A stretch of DNA of 64,000 nt from Vibrio superstes (GCF_003569005.1 NZ_BCUR01000004.1:799425-863424), one strand, 5' to 3'; shown: positions 19,648-29,951, numbered from the stretch's first letter. Notes: generated by a model from the sequence alone, not told the origin. A program made the numbers and translations.

Positions 19648-20643
19648 ATGAGAAAAGCTAATTTATACCGTTATCAGTTAGAGATGGATAGCGGTGTTAT
19701 ATTGCGTGAACAACGATTGACCCAACGAGAAGGTTGGGTTGTAGAATTATTTGAAGATGGCCGTGTTGGCCATGGTGAGGTTGCCCCCCTAGCTGGATTT
19801 AGTCATGAAAGCATGGACCAAGCGTTTGTCGAGATCGTCGCTCGACTTGAAAAGTGGATTGCAGGTGAGCCTCTAAATAGCACCTGTCATTATCCTTCTG
19901 TAGCATTCGGTTTATCTATGGCCGAGTATGAACTGAAAGGCTTACTGGGTGAAGAAGGAAACTATCAAGCTGCGCCATTGTGCAATGGCGATCCTGACGA
20001 CTTGATCCCAGCGCTTGATGCGATGCAAGGTGACAAGGTGGCTAAGATCAAAGTGGGCCTGTATGAGCCTATTCGTGATGGAATGCTAGTCAGTTTGTTT
20101 TTGGAATCGGTGCCTGATTTACAACTTAGACTTGATGCTAACCGAGCTTGGGATTTGGATAAAGCAAAGCAGTTTGCAAAAAAAATCAAGCCATCACAGC
20201 GCTCGCGTATTCAGTACATTGAAGAGCCCTGCCGTGCCCCCGGAGAAAGCTTAACTTTTGCTATTGAAACGGGTATTGCTATTGGTTGGGATGAGACACT
20301 ACAAAACGGTGTAATGAACCCAGATTTCAATCTAGAGTTTTTAACTGGCGCTAAAGCCATTGTGATCAAGCCAATGCTGATTGGCAATATTGAGCGTTGC
20401 ATTCAGTTGATTGAAAAGGCACAAGCTGCAGGTCTAATGGCGGTGGTAAGCTCAAGTATCGAATCGAGCTTAGGGCTCGATCAGTTGGCGCGTTTTGCTC
20501 ATCAATTTACCCCAATGACAACACCGGGTTTAGATACCTTACAACTGTTTAAAGAGCAGCTCCACACGTCGTGGCCTGGCAGTGAACTGCCAGTGAGAAG
20601 TCTTAGCTCTCAAACCCTAGTTTGGCACCAGAGCGCGGAATAG
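19648..20643 (+). CDS. menC: o-Succinylbenzoate synthase MenC
   Basis: 331 residues of the enolase superfamily. The catalytic lysine is in KIKVGLYEP. Metal ligands are in LRLDANRAWD, IEEPCRAP and GWDETL, and the second lysine is in AIVIKPMLIG. It dehydrates SHCHC to o-succinylbenzoate. The ATG at 19648 follows AGGAAAC. The operon continues with menE 4 bases after the stop. Confidence 0.95.
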   Translation: MRKANLYRYQLEMDSGVILREQRLTQREGWVVELFEDGRVGHGEVAPLAGFSHESMDQAFVEIVARLEKWIAGEPLNSTCHYPSVAFGLSMAEYELKGLLGEEGNYQAAPLCNGDPDDLIPALDAMQGDKVAKIKVGLYEPIRDGMLVSLFLESVPDLQLRLDANRAWDLDKAKQFAKKIKPSQRSRIQYIEEPCRAPGESLTFAIETGIAIGWDETLQNGVMNPDFNLEFLTGAKAIVIKPMLIGNIERCIQLIEKAQAAGLMAVVSSSIESSLGLDQLARFAHQFTPMTTPGLDTLQLFKEQLHTSWPGSELPVRSLSSQTLVWHQSAE

Positions 20644-20647
20644 CCCT

Positions 20648-22081
20648 TTGTTAGTGTCTAACTTCGAGCTGTGCTCACCTCTTTCCTATTGGAGCAACTC
20701 GCCTGATGGGGAAGGGGTAGTAAATCCAACTACTGCAAACACGCCTTCACTACAGACTGCCTCTCATGACTATACTTGGAATCAGTTAGCTGGCTATGTT
20801 GCCAGTGTTCAAAAACAGTTTTTTTCTCAAGGCTTAGAAAGCGGCGATGTGTTATTGGTGGTGACTGCCCACAGTTCCTTTGAGTGCTTAATCGTTTATC
20901 TAGTTGCTTTGGAAAGTGGCATCATTGTGGCTTTTGTACCCGCCCTTCCCCTTACGGAGCTGATGAAACGAAGCGCGATACTAAGCAGTTCGGCTTGCTT
21001 TTTTTGTCCTTCTATTCAAGACCACTCCATTGTACTTCCAAACACCCTTGTTATTGATTTCTCTGAACCGACAGATGAGAAGAAACCGCGTCACGGTCAA
21101 TTTTGTTCATCGAACATTGCGAGTTTGATTTTCACCTCTGGCTCGACGGGTGATCCCAAGGCTGTAGCGCATACGGCGCAGAGCCACCTTGCTTCTGCTT
21201 GCGGGTTAAAAGACGAATTCAGTTTTGATCACAACAGTACTTGGCTTCTATCTCTGCCCCTTTTTCATGTCTCTGGTCTTGCTATAATCTGGCGATGGCT
21301 ACTGAGCGGTTGTTGTCTGCGTTTGAAACAAGGAAAAGGATTGGCTCTTGATGGGGTGACTCATACCTCGATGGTGCCAACGCAATTGCTGAGGGTGCTA
21401 GAGGAAAACAAAACCATTGAGCTAGAGCGTGTTTTGCTTGGCGGATCCATCATACCGCATCAGTTGGCGAGTTTAGCCAAGGAACATGGAATTGATACTT
21501 GGGCAGGCTACGGTCTTACTGAGATGGCGTCCACAGTGACAGCTAAGCGTGTGGATGAGAATGATACGACCGGTAACATCCTTAACCATCGACAACTTAA
21601 GGTGCAGGAGCAGCGAATATTCGTTCGTGGAGAGACCCTAGCTGCAGGGTACTGGCGAAAGGGCAAATTATATCCGCTTTCGTTAGTTGACGGCTGGTTT
21701 GATACCAAAGACCTTGGACAATGGTGCAATGACGAGTTAGTCATCCTTGGACGAGCGGATAACCAGTTTATTTCTGGTGGTGAGAACGTCCATTGTGAAG
21801 AGATTGAGAGAGTCTTACTCAAGCACCCGTATGTCCAACAAGCCTTTATTGTGCCGGTTGCGGATAGGGTCTTCGGGCATCGACCTGTTGCCACTCTCTC
21901 ACTTGATGGAACAGAGCTAAGCGCTTCCTTCGAGCTTGAACTTAATACGCTGTGCCAATCTCACTTGCAGGGCTTTAAACGCCCAATTGCGTATTACACC
22001 ATCCCTGCGCAATTGCTTGGGCAAGGCATTAAGGTCTCTCGGGCACAATTGAGAGACTGGCTTCTTCGTACATGGCAATAA
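20648..22081 (+). CDS. menE: o-Succinylbenzoate-CoA ligase MenE
   Basis: 477 residues of the adenylate-forming family: the P-loop-like ASLIFTSGSTGDPKAVAHT, the A5 motif AGYGLTEMASTV, the hinge region LGRADNQFISGGENV and the C-terminal catalytic lysine in GIKVSRAQLRDWL. It activates o-succinylbenzoate to its CoA thioester, the substrate of MenB. The start is a TTG at 20648; a GTG two codons later is possible. It is the last gene of the men operon here. Confidence 0.94.
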   Translation: MLVSNFELCSPLSYWSNSPDGEGVVNPTTANTPSLQTASHDYTWNQLAGYVASVQKQFFSQGLESGDVLLVVTAHSSFECLIVYLVALESGIIVAFVPALPLTELMKRSAILSSSACFFCPSIQDHSIVLPNTLVIDFSEPTDEKKPRHGQFCSSNIASLIFTSGSTGDPKAVAHTAQSHLASACGLKDEFSFDHNSTWLLSLPLFHVSGLAIIWRWLLSGCCLRLKQGKGLALDGVTHTSMVPTQLLRVLEENKTIELERVLLGGSIIPHQLASLAKEHGIDTWAGYGLTEMASTVTAKRVDENDTTGNILNHRQLKVQEQRIFVRGETLAAGYWRKGKLYPLSLVDGWFDTKDLGQWCNDELVILGRADNQFISGGENVHCEEIERVLLKHPYVQQAFIVPVADRVFGHRPVATLSLDGTELSASFELELNTLCQSHLQGFKRPIAYYTIPAQLLGQGIKVSRAQLRDWLLRTWQ

Positions 22082-22177
22082 TCATCACTTAACATCATTT
22101 TGTTATGACTTAGAGCAAAAGGTGATTTTTTAATCTTCTCGCATAGCGTCATAATTCTATTCCAGTAAACAAGGAAT

Positions 22178-22194
22178 CGAAGGACCTCCCTTCG
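22178..22194 (+). other. Small hairpin in the leader of the 66-residue protein gene
   Basis: CGAAGG, loop ACCTC, CCTTCG: a perfect 6-pair stem ending 16 bases before the ATG at 22211. The role is unknown; it may affect translation. Confidence 0.35.
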
Positions 22195-22210
22195 CTAAAT
22201 GGAATGAATT

Positions 22211-22411
22211 ATGTATGCATTGTGGGCTCTAGTGGCTTTATCCCTTGCTATCGCACTCTTCGACAATGGCCTCGTCGGCTCAATCGCTGTGGCAGTAGGC
22301 TTCGTCTTAGTGCTCAGTATTGCTATCAAATTTGGTCGTACTAATGCCCAAAAAAGCAGTCATCGTATGTTGTCTCGTGTTAAACCGAGCCACTATGACA
22401 AGGTGCTTTAG
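22211..22411 (+). CDS. Small two-helix membrane protein, unknown function
   Basis: 66 residues. Two hydrophobic segments at about 3-17 (ALWALVALSLAIALF) and 23-42 (VGSIAVAVGFVLVLSIAIKF) are followed by a basic tail. GGAA at 22201-22204 precedes the ATG. The stop lies 3 bases from the convergent YeiH gene end. I do not recognise a named family; codon use and position suggest a real gene. It has no visible catalytic motif. Confidence 0.7.
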   Translation: MYALWALVALSLAIALFDNGLVGSIAVAVGFVLVLSIAIKFGRTNAQKSSHRMLSRVKPSHYDKVL

Positions 22412-22414
22412 CTT

Positions 22415-23338
22415 TTAGTAAAGTAACCATACAAGCGTACCAATAGAAATTGCCAGCCATAGCCCTACACCGAATAATAAAGGTTTCAACCCTGCCTCTT
22501 TAACTTGCTCCAAGGAGATTGCAGAACCAATCAAGAATAAACACGCGACCAGTGTTTGCTTAGCGACAGAGAAGGTCATCTGATAAAGAGTCTCAAACTG
22601 AGGCAAAAGATCACTCACAACCACCGCTGCAATGTATAGAAATATAAAGGTTGGGATTTGTAGCTTCTGTTTTCCTTTTCCAAAGTACCATGCACTGCCA
22701 AGAGCGACAGGGATGATCCACAATGCGCGAGCAAGTTTTAGGGTTGTAGCTGTTCTTAGCGCTTCTTCGCCGTATGCGCCAGCAGCACCCACTACCGAAG
22801 ATGTATCGTGAATAGCAATGGCAGCCCAAACCCCGAAGGTGTGCTGATCTAGATTCAGAGCATGGCCGATGACAGGAAATACGAACAGCGCCACAGAATT
22901 GAGAACAAACACAACGGCGAGCGCTAAGCCAGTTTGGTTTGCATTGGCATTGATTGCAGGCGAGACTGCGGCAATCGCACTACCACCACAAATAGCGGTA
23001 CCACTAGAGATTAGGTAACCCGTTTTCTTATCTAGGCCTATCTTGATAGCGATCCAGGTGCCCAGTATCAGCGTAACAAAGATGGTGGTCACGATGAGGC
23101 CGATCCCGCTGGAGGTTGCTTTAAACGCTTCAGAAAGGGAAATCCCAAAACCGAGTCCAATAATTGAATAACTCAGCAACTTTTTGGTCCACTTGGCAAT
23201 AGGAACATTGGTCGGCACCCAACCGAGCTGTGAGAGAATTAATCCTAAAACGAGGGCTGAAGGGGATTGCAACCACGGAGTGAAACAAAGGACTAACACC
23301 ACAAAAAATGGGATATGGGACTTAGAGAACTGCTGCAT
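22415..23338 (-). CDS. YeiH/UPF0324 family membrane transporter
   Basis: 307 residues, with about ten hydrophobic segments. The family marks are the [19 protein letters not shown] and [23 protein letters not shown] segments. Proteins of this family have been linked to sulfate or sulfonate export, but the substrate here is not shown. It is a monocistronic gene in the opposite direction from the flanking genes, with no adjacent LysR regulator such as YeiE. Confidence 0.88.
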   Translation of the reverse strand: MQQFSKSHIPFFVVLVLCFTPWLQSPSALVLGLILSQLGWVPTNVPIAKWTKKLLSYSIIGLGFGISLSEAFKATSSGIGLIVTTIFVTLILGTWIAIKIGLDKKTGYLISSGTAICGGSAIAAVSPAINANANQTGLALAVVFVLNSVALFVFPVIGHALNLDQHTFGVWAAIAIHDTSSVVGAAGAYGEEALRTATTLKLARALWIIPVALGSAWYFGKGKQKLQIPTFIFLYIAAVVVSDLLPQFETLYQMTFSVAKQTLVACLFLIGSAISLEQVKEAGLKPLLFGVGLWLAISIGTLVWLLY

Positions 23339-23581
23339 GGATTCGATGTCTTGAAAATTCAGTTCTTTATGATAACCAGCGCCACTAAATTTCGCGAATT
23401 AATGTGCTTTTTAGTACTCAAAGTTCTATACAAAATAACGTATATTCCATGTGGTGATTAAAAAGAGTGTGATCCAGTGCGATATTGCAATAAACTTTAA
23501 CAACTCAATGTCGAAACTAAGTTCAAATTTTGAACTCTAATAGGTAATATTGAGCAGATTCTTAAAAACAAAAGAGAGAAT

Positions 23582-24457
23582 ATGAAACGCATTTTTTCGA
23601 TTATGGCTATGTTGCTCGTGACAGTATCTATGGTGTACACACCAGTATCTGAAGCAAAGCGATTTGGCGGCGGTAAGTCATTTGGTAAGAGCTTTAAAAC
23701 AGCTCCTGCGCAAAGGGCTCAACCTACAAACACTAATTCACTGAACAACAAGGGCACACAAACTTCTCGCAAGGGTGGTTTAATGGGTGGCTTGATGGGA
23801 GGACTACTTGCGGGTGGTCTTCTTGCTGCGTTCTTTGGTGGAGCATTTGAAGGTATCCAGTTTATGGATATCTTGATCATGGGTTTGATTGCATTCTTTG
23901 CATTTAAATTCTTGCGAGGCATGCTGGGCTCGAAAGCCAGTAGTATGAATCAGCAACGCGCGGCATACTCAAACGGCCCACAGAGCAACACTCAGTTCAG
24001 ACAGGAAGCAGAGCCTCAACCGTTCTCACAGCCTGCTCCAGGTACTGGATTTGGTAGCACTGCGCAATCTGATGTGCCACACAACTATCCGCCGGGTTTC
24101 GACCATGCAGCGTTTGTGAACGGCTCACGTGAACACTACCGCATCCTTCAGGGCGCATGGAACCATAATGAGCTTGAGACGATTCGTGAATATGTATCGG
24201 CAAGTTTGTTCGATGACCTGAAATCTGAGCGAGCTTCACTGCAAGGTGAGCAACACACAGACGTGATGTTCGTGGATGCTGAAATTGTTCGTGCAGACTA
24301 CGATGCTAGCAAGGCACAGCTTAGCCTGCAGTTCTCTGGTCGTTATCGCGACACCATTGAAGGCGTGGAAGAAGATATCAACGATATCTGGCACCTTGAG
24401 CGTGATCTGACAGAGCAAAACGCACCTTGGTTGATTGTTGGTATTCAAGCTAACTAA
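23582..24457 (+). CDS. Secreted/membrane Tim44-like domain protein
   Basis: 291 residues. A signal-like segment (IFSIMAMLLVTVSMVYTPVSEA) is followed by a Gly/Lys/Phe-rich stretch, then a Gly-rich hydrophobic segment at about 63-105. The C-terminal Tim44-like domain (about 150-290) includes YRILQGAWNHNELETIREYVS and ENAPWLIVGIQAN-type ending features. In bacteria the family is of unknown function, probably a peripheral membrane protein. It has its own strong terminator, so it is a single-gene unit. Confidence 0.85.
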   Translation: MKRIFSIMAMLLVTVSMVYTPVSEAKRFGGGKSFGKSFKTAPAQRAQPTNTNSLNNKGTQTSRKGGLMGGLMGGLLAGGLLAAFFGGAFEGIQFMDILIMGLIAFFAFKFLRGMLGSKASSMNQQRAAYSNGPQSNTQFRQEAEPQPFSQPAPGTGFGSTAQSDVPHNYPPGFDHAAFVNGSREHYRILQGAWNHNELETIREYVSASLFDDLKSERASLQGEQHTDVMFVDAEIVRADYDASKAQLSLQFSGRYRDTIEGVEEDINDIWHLERDLTEQNAPWLIVGIQAN

Positions 24458-24485
24458 TTCCACTAGCGTCAACGTGTTTTCAAAG

Positions 24486-24511
24486 GCCTGAGCTATGCTC
24501 AGGCTTTTTTT
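24486..24511 (+). terminator. Intrinsic terminator after the Tim44-like gene
   Basis: GCCTGAGC, loop TAT, GCTCAGGC, followed by seven T. Confidence 0.92.
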
Positions 24512-24736
24512 CGTCTGGATATTGGTGTTGTTACTGGGCTCGTGGATGTCCGTGATTGGTATAAGATTCGAGCTCAAGGCTGGAATGACGTCTTTAACTT
24601 CCGTTGTACCACTTCGTCATGCTGGAAGCCACAAGGCGGCTATCCTGCGTCTTCAATACGAACACACGCCAAATTTACCTATTTTCCATCCCAGCAATCC
24701 TCAACTAACCTTACAGTCTGATTCCATCAAGAGGGT

Positions 24737-24988
24737 ATGCACGTTATGGGCTTTATTCTGTTTTTGTTGATAGGTGCGTTAGCTGGCTGGTTGGCTGGCA
24801 ATTTTATGAAGGGCGGCGGCTTTGGTTTAGTTGGTAATATTGTGGTCGGCATCCTTGGCGCAATCTTCGGTGGCTTTATCTTTAAGATCTTGGGCTTGAC
24901 CGCAGGTGGCCTAGTGGGATCTTTGGTTATGTCTACCGTAGGTGCGGTGTTGCTACTGTACATTGTTGGCTTAGTGAAAAAGGCTTAA
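24737..24988 (+). CDS. GlsB/YeaQ/YmgE family small membrane protein
   Basis: 83 residues, nearly all hydrophobic and rich in glycine. GALAGWLAGNFMKGGGFGLVGNIVVGILGAIFGG is the family pattern, annotated as transglycosylase-associated and often stress-linked. Three membrane segments are likely. AGAGGG precedes the start; ATG 24737 and ATG 24746 are both usable. The biochemical role is not known. Confidence 0.88.
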   Translation: MHVMGFILFLLIGALAGWLAGNFMKGGGFGLVGNIVVGILGAIFGGFIFKILGLTAGGLVGSLVMSTVGAVLLLYIVGLVKKA

Positions 24989-25080
24989 AGGGCCTTTAGT
25001 GCACCTTACATCGGCAGAACATTTCGATATCACAGTGCAATTGACGTATGATGCGGCAAGATTTTTAGAAGTAGAGTGCC

Positions 25081-25374
25081 ATGGATACTATCCCAGTTAA
25101 GCAAGAGTCTGAACCAGAAGTCAGTTGTAGCACTTGTCGCGCTTGTTGTTGTCGATTAGAAGTAATGATCATTACCGATACAGGCGTCCCTGAAGAGCAT
25201 ATAGCAAGGGATAAGTGGGGAGGGGAGACCATGCTTCGTCTAGATGACGGATGGTGCTCTGCAGTGGATAGAGAGACACTCATGTGCACTATCTATGAAA
25301 ACCGCCCATGGATTTGCCGCGAATTCGAGATGGGTTCGTATGAGTGTCGCAACGAATGGCAACCTAGAGATTAG
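25081..25374 (+). CDS. YkgJ-family cysteine cluster protein
   Basis: 97 residues. The N-terminal CSTCRACCCRLEV and the later CTIYENRPWICREFEMGSYEC form the conserved cysteine pattern of the YkgJ (CxxCxxCC) family, thought to bind zinc or an iron-sulfur cluster. No enzymatic role is established. It shares a bidirectional terminator with the convergent pta gene. Confidence 0.88.
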   Translation: MDTIPVKQESEPEVSCSTCRACCCRLEVMIITDTGVPEEHIARDKWGGETMLRLDDGWCSAVDRETLMCTIYENRPWICREFEMGSYECRNEWQPRD

Positions 25375-25382
25375 CTTCCAAT

Positions 25383-25412
25383 AAAAAGGGTCGGTTTATA
25401 CCGACCCTTTTT
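25383..25412. terminator. Bidirectional terminator between the YkgJ gene and pta
   Basis: A 13-pair perfect stem (AAAAAGGGTCGGT / ACCGACCCTTTTT) with loop TTAT. The A run on one side and T run on the other allow termination on both strands. Confidence 0.92.
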
Positions 25413-25433
25413 CATTTCAGCAAACAGTAAAAA

Positions 25434-27566
25434 TTACTGAGTTGCTTGAATTGCTGTTAGAGCAACAGTGTAAACGATGTCGTCTACTAGTGCACCGCGA
25501 GACAAGTCATTAACTGGCTTGCGCATGCCCTGAAGCATTGGACCGATAGATACTAGGTCAGCTGAACGCTGTACTGCTTTGTAAGTTGTGTTACCAGTGT
25601 TTAGGTCTGGGAATACAAATACAGTTGCTTTACCTGCTACAGGAGAGTTAGGTGCTTTAGAAGCCGCTACGTTCTCCATGATCGCTGCATCGTACTGTAG
25701 AGGTCCGTCAATGATAAGATCAGGACGTTTCTCTTGAGCAAGCTTAGTGGCTTCACGTACTTTATCTACGTCTGCACCTTTACCTGACTCACCAGTAGAG
25801 TATGAGATCATTGCAACGCGTGGGTCGATACCGAATGCCGCTGCTGAATCAGCAGATTGAATTGCGATTTCAGCCAGTTGTTCCGCATTAGGATCTGGGT
25901 TGATTGCACAGTCACCGTATACCAATACTTGATCAGGCAGAAGCATGAAGAAGATTGAAGAAACGATAGACGCATCAGGTGCCGTCTTGATGATTTGGAA
26001 CGGAGGAACGATAGTATTTGCTGTGGTATGAACCGCACCAGATACAAGGCCGTCAACCTCGTTGTTCTCAAGCATCATAGTGCCTAGGAATACTGAATCT
26101 TTAAGCTTCTCACGAGCAACAACTTCAGTCATGCCTTTCGCGCCACGAAGCTCTACTAGGCGAGCAACGTAGTTTTCACGTACTGCTGCAGAGTCGATGA
26201 TCTCAACGCCAGCACCAAGCTCAACACCTTGTTGTGCTGCAACGCGACGGATTTCGTCTGGGTTACCAAGAAGCACACAAGTCGCGATACCGCGCTCAGC
26301 ACAGATAGACGCAGCTTTAACTGTACGTGGCTCATCACCTTCAGGAAGAACGATACGCTTGTTAGCACGACGAGCATATTCTGTTAGCTGGTAACGGAAT
26401 GCTGGTGGGCTTAGGCGACGAGATGCAACAACACCTTCAGTTAGAGAGTCGATCCATGGGCCGTCGATGTGGCTTGCCACGTGCTCGTTAACGAACTCGA
26501 TACGCTCTTTATCGTCTGCAGGTACTTCAACGCTGAAGCTTTGCAGGTTAAGAGACGTCTGCCAAGTGTTGCCCTGTGCCTTGAAGATAGGTAGACCAGT
26601 ATCGAATGCTGGCTTACATAGACCTTGAATTTCTTTCGGAATGTCGTAACCGCCCGTCAGAAGTACAGCACCAATTTCAACACCGTTCATTGCTGCAAGA
26701 GCTGCAGCTACGATTACGTCTGGACGGTCTGCTGAAGTTACCAGTAGAGAACCTGGTTTGAAGTGCTCGATCATGTTTGGTAGAGAGCGCGCACAGAAAG
26801 TGATGCTCTTGATACGACGGCTAGAGATTTCACCTTCGTTGATGATATCAGCGTTAAGGTGCTTAGCCATGTCGATAGCACGAGTCGCGATAAGCTCAAC
26901 ACTCCAAGGCACGCAACCTAGTACGCGTACTGGGCTAGTGTTGAAGATTTCCATCGCTTGGATGTTTGCTTGATGCGCTGCATCTGAATCATCAAAGATT
27001 TCAGATAGATCAGGACGAGTACGACCTGCTTCATCCACTGGAGCGTTAAGTTTGTTGATGATAACGCCAGAGATGTTTTTGTTTTTCTTGCCACCGAAGT
27101 TAGATACTGCAACTTCGATACGTTCTTTAAGCTGAGATGGATTGTACGTGCCAGGGGTTGCAACGAATACGATCTCTGCGCCAAGAGTCTTAGCAATTTC
27201 TTCGTTTACTTGGTTTGCAAACGGGTGCTTACGAGTTGGAACAAGACCTTCAATCAGGGTCACGTCTGCATCGTTAATTTCGTTGTAGCGTGCAACGATT
27301 GTTTCTAGTAGTACATCCATTTGCTCGTTACGGATAAGCGCTTGCGCTTCATCCATAGGAGTTGGAGTACCGATTTTGATATCGTTTGCTGATTCAAGAA
27401 TGGTAGACGTTAGGTCAGGTTGGCTGCCACCAGTACGTGGCTGAGCGATAGGTTTGTAAAACGAAACGTTTACACCCTTGCGCTCCATTGCGCGGATAAC
27501 ACCCATGCTAACACTAGTAAGACCAACACCAGCGCTGATAGGGACAAGCATAATGGTACGAGACAT
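25434..27566 (-). CDS. pta: Phosphate acetyltransferase
   Basis: 710 residues, the long form found in gammaproteobacteria. It has an N-terminal P-loop-like domain ([17 protein letters not shown]), a DRTGG middle domain and a C-terminal PTA_PTB catalytic domain ([16 protein letters not shown] ... [22 protein letters not shown]). It interconverts acetyl-CoA and acetyl phosphate. It is the second gene of ackA-pta, 94 bases after ackA, with a strong intercistronic hairpin. Confidence 0.98.
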   Translation of the reverse strand: MSRTIMLVPISAGVGLTSVSMGVIRAMERKGVNVSFYKPIAQPRTGGSQPDLTSTILESANDIKIGTPTPMDEAQALIRNEQMDVLLETIVARYNEINDADVTLIEGLVPTRKHPFANQVNEEIAKTLGAEIVFVATPGTYNPSQLKERIEVAVSNFGGKKNKNISGVIINKLNAPVDEAGRTRPDLSEIFDDSDAAHQANIQAMEIFNTSPVRVLGCVPWSVELIATRAIDMAKHLNADIINEGEISSRRIKSITFCARSLPNMIEHFKPGSLLVTSADRPDVIVAAALAAMNGVEIGAVLLTGGYDIPKEIQGLCKPAFDTGLPIFKAQGNTWQTSLNLQSFSVEVPADDKERIEFVNEHVASHIDGPWIDSLTEGVVASRRLSPPAFRYQLTEYARRANKRIVLPEGDEPRTVKAASICAERGIATCVLLGNPDEIRRVAAQQGVELGAGVEIIDSAAVRENYVARLVELRGAKGMTEVVAREKLKDSVFLGTMMLENNEVDGLVSGAVHTTANTIVPPFQIIKTAPDASIVSSIFFMLLPDQVLVYGDCAINPDPNAEQLAEIAIQSADSAAAFGIDPRVAMISYSTGESGKGADVDKVREATKLAQEKRPDLIIDGPLQYDAAIMENVAASKAPNSPVAGKATVFVFPDLNTGNTTYKAVQRSADLVSIGPMLQGMRKPVNDLSRGALVDDIVYTVALTAIQATQ

Positions 27567-27626
27567 AGTCTGAAGACCTCGAAATGTAATAAAAAGTCAC
27601 AGCTGGGGGACAGCTGAACCAAAACT

Positions 27627-27654
27627 AAACGGATGAGGAAGACCTCACCCGTTT
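27627..27654 (-). other. Intercistronic hairpin between ackA and pta
   Basis: On the minus strand the arms AAACGGGTGAGG and CCTCATCCGTTT pair over 12 bases around a TCTT loop. The one mismatch seen on the plus strand becomes a G-U pair on the minus-strand RNA. AGTTTT follows. It may be a weak terminator or an mRNA-stability element that sets the ackA:pta ratio. Confidence 0.6.
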
Positions 27655-27660
27655 AAAAGA

Positions 27661-28857
27661 TTAAAGACCAGCTAGACGCGCTGTGTCTTCTGCAATAACT
27701 AGCTCTTCGTTAGTAGAGATAACCATTGCTGGGATGCGGCTGTCAGCAGAAGTGATAGTACCTTCGCCACCGAAGCGAGCTTTAAGGTTTGCTTCACCGT
27801 CTACTTCAATACCGAATACGCCAAGACGGTTAAGAACCATCTCACGAATTGGAGCAGAGTTTTCACCGATACCACCAGTGAATACGATAGCGTCTAGACG
27901 ACCTTCTAGAGTTGCAGTGTAACCAGCAACGTACTTAGCTAGGCGGTGACAGAATACGTCCATCGCACGAGTTGCTTCTTCTTTCTCACCGTAGTTGTCT
28001 TCAACGAAACGACAGTCAGAAGTCACTTCAGTTAGACCTTGTAGGCCAGACTCTTTAGTTAGCATAGTGTTGATTTGATCAACGGTGTAACCTAGAGAGT
28101 CGTGTAGGTGGAAAATGATAGCAGGGTCGATGTCACCACAACGAGTACCCATTACTAGACCTTCAAGAGGTGTTAGACCCATAGAAGTATCTACAGACTT
28201 ACCGTTCTTGATTGCACAAACAGAAGCACCGTTACCTAGGTGGCAGTTGATGATGTTTAGTTCGTCAGCTGGTTTACCTAGTTGCTCTGCTGTTTCGCGA
28301 GCGATGAACAGGTGAGAAGTACCGTGCATGCCGTAGCGACGGATGCCGTGCTCTTTGTACAGGTTGTACGGAAGAGCGTACAGGTAAGCTTCTTCAGGCA
28401 TAGTCTGGTGGTAAGCAGTATCGAACACAGCTGTCATTGGAAGTGCTGGGAATGCTTTTTGAGCAGCCTTGATACCAACGATAGCAGCAGGGTTGTGCAG
28501 AGGTGCAAGAGCTGCACAGTCTTCGATGCCCTTAACAACGTCATCAGTGATAAGTGCTGATTCAGTGAATTTCTCACCGCCGTGAACAACACGGTGGCCG
28601 ATAGCACCAAGTTGCTCAGATAGTTCTGGTTTAGAAGCTAGGATAGTGTCTACGATAAAAGTTAGCGCTTCATCGTGAGCCGCACCGTTGCCAAGTGCTG
28701 CTTCGTGTTTGCCGTCCAGTTTCCACTTGATACGAGCTTCAGGAAGGTGCAGACACTCTGCAAGACCAGTAAGATGCTCTTCGCCGTTGTCCGCGTCAAC
28801 GATAGCGAATTTAAGGGAAGAACTACCGCAGTTTAAAACTAAAACTAGCTTTGACAT
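27661..28857 (-). CDS. ackA: Acetate kinase
   Basis: 398 residues of the ASKHA fold: [40 protein letters not shown] and [15 protein letters not shown]. It converts acetyl phosphate and ADP to acetate and ATP. It is the first gene of ackA-pta. The upstream 331-base region shared with yfbV should hold its promoter. Confidence 0.98.
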   Translation of the reverse strand: MSKLVLVLNCGSSSLKFAIVDADNGEEHLTGLAECLHLPEARIKWKLDGKHEAALGNGAAHDEALTFIVDTILASKPELSEQLGAIGHRVVHGGEKFTESALITDDVVKGIEDCAALAPLHNPAAIVGIKAAQKAFPALPMTAVFDTAYHQTMPEEAYLYALPYNLYKEHGIRRYGMHGTSHLFIARETAEQLGKPADELNIINCHLGNGASVCAIKNGKSVDTSMGLTPLEGLVMGTRCGDIDPAIIFHLHDSLGYTVDQINTMLTKESGLQGLTEVTSDCRFVEDNYGEKEEATRAMDVFCHRLAKYVAGYTATLEGRLDAIVFTGGIGENSAPIREMVLNRLGVFGIEVDGEANLKARFGGEGTITSADSRIPAMVISTNEELVIAEDTARLAGL

Positions 28858-29188
28858 GTTTGTTTACCTGTATTTCATCTGATTATTCAGAAAGAATGAA
28901 TTTAGTCTTCAAGAGTAGTCGAATTTCGGTTTTGAAAGACTACTCTGTTTTTAATTGCAACAATTTCCCTTTGTTGACCGTATATACCTTTCAGGATACG
29001 TTTTACAATCCTTGCTAACACGCCTTGCTCTCGCCTAATATGTAGTTAGGCATGATGCTATGGACGAGACGCTGACAAGGATAGCGATATTAGGCAAATA
29101 TAACAAAAAAAATTGAAATTTCTTTATCTTTTATCAATTTTTTGTGGTTATTTTTTAAATCTTCAACTTTTTTTTAGCGGTTTTGGGT
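28858..29188. other. ackA/yfbV divergent intergenic region with nested inverted repeats
   Basis: 331 bases with no coding frame I trust. Nested complementary segments are present. ATCCTTG (29008-29014) pairs with CAAGGAT (29076-29082), TCTCG (29029-29033) with CGAGA (29065-29069), and CCTAA (29034-29038) with TTAGG (29046-29050). Together they could fold into one long interrupted stem. The yfbV-proximal 100 bases are very AT-rich. Promoters for both genes are expected here but I cannot place them securely. Confidence 0.4.
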
Positions 29189-29641
29189 ATGGTTGAGAAA
29201 GTCGGAATGCTTCACAGATTGAAAGACGGTCAGACGTACATGGATCTTTGGCCCATGCGAAAAGAGCTTTCGCCAATGTTTCCTGAGCATCGCATTATTA
29301 CAGCCACTCGATTTGGCGTAAGAGTTATGCCTGCGGTTGCTGCTATTAGTGTCTTAACGCAACTGACCTTCCAGAATGGTTCAGGATTGTCGCAAGCGAT
29401 CATCGTTGCTCTGTTTGCGATTAGTTTGCCGGTTCAGGGTTTCTGGTGGCTTGGGACTCGCTCTAATACGCAATTGCCCCCAGCACTTGCTAACTGGTAT
29501 AGAGAGATCCATCAAAAGATCTTAGATTCAGGGGCAGCGCTCGAGCCACCCAAAGCAAAACCTCGTTACAAAGAGTTAGCTCAGCTTTTGAATCGTGCAT
29601 TTAGACAGCTCGATAAAAACGTATTAGAGCGCTGGTTCTAG
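29189..29641 (+). CDS. yfbV: YfbV/UPF0208 membrane protein
   Basis: 150 residues. It matches YfbV throughout: [24 protein letters not shown], two membrane helices (about 48-92) and the ending [17 protein letters not shown]. In E. coli YfbV acts near the replication terminus region with MatP, insulating Ter; that role is inferred here. The long frame begins at TTG 29183, but ATG 29189 is the natural start. It is divergent from ackA as in many gammaproteobacteria. Confidence 0.93.
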   Translation: MVEKVGMLHRLKDGQTYMDLWPMRKELSPMFPEHRIITATRFGVRVMPAVAAISVLTQLTFQNGSGLSQAIIVALFAISLPVQGFWWLGTRSNTQLPPALANWYREIHQKILDSGAALEPPKAKPRYKELAQLLNRAFRQLDKNVLERWF

Positions 29642-29652
29642 GCTCTCTTTTT
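29626..29652 (+). terminator. Probable terminator overlapping the yfbV stop
   Basis: AGAGC (29626-29630) pairs with GCTCT (29642-29646) around an 11-base loop, followed by CTTTTT. The stem overlaps the last codons of yfbV. Confidence 0.5.
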
Positions 29653-29951
29653 AAACGGCTTTTTCTTCCCTACTAGAGTGTGCTTTTTGATGAAGTGCGC
29701 TCACCTCGTTTCATATCCCTTTCCTCAAATTGCTTTTTTACGTGACATTTCCTTAACATTTCCACAAATAAGAGAGCTAGGTCACTTTGTTAGCTTTTGT
29801 TTTCGAACTCTTACTGGTAATAATAGATGTCTAGAGTGCTATGTTTTGATTAAAGAAACATCGAATTAACTGTTATTTGATGCTTGTTTGTACATTTTAG
29901 CCTCTAAAAGGACATTTAATTCAGCTCTATTTGCTGATTCAAGGAGTGAAA
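29653..29951 (+). other. Upstream region of the ABC transporter operon
   Basis: About 300 AT-rich bases between yfbV and the substrate-binding protein gene. I see no convincing gene, operator or riboswitch. AAGGAG at 29941-29946 is the ribosome binding site of the next gene. Confidence 0.4.

Noticed and set aside
22084..22132. Terminator after menE
   Set aside because: ATCAC/GTGAT and TTTTG/CAAAA pairings followed by T exist, but the stems are short with a large loop, so I did not call it.
24560..24650. Dispersed repeat around the GGCTGGAATGACG and CGTCATGCTGG segments
   Set aside because: The two segments are only partly complementary and no second copy occurs in the window.
24495..24770. 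91-residue plus-strand open frame after the Tim44-like gene
   Set aside because: It starts inside the terminator stem, has no ribosome binding site and no family resemblance beyond a hydrophobic start; it overlaps the real GlsB-family gene.
29678..29869. 63-residue plus-strand frame upstream of the ABC operon
   Set aside because: AT-rich spacer, no ribosome binding site, no family similarity.
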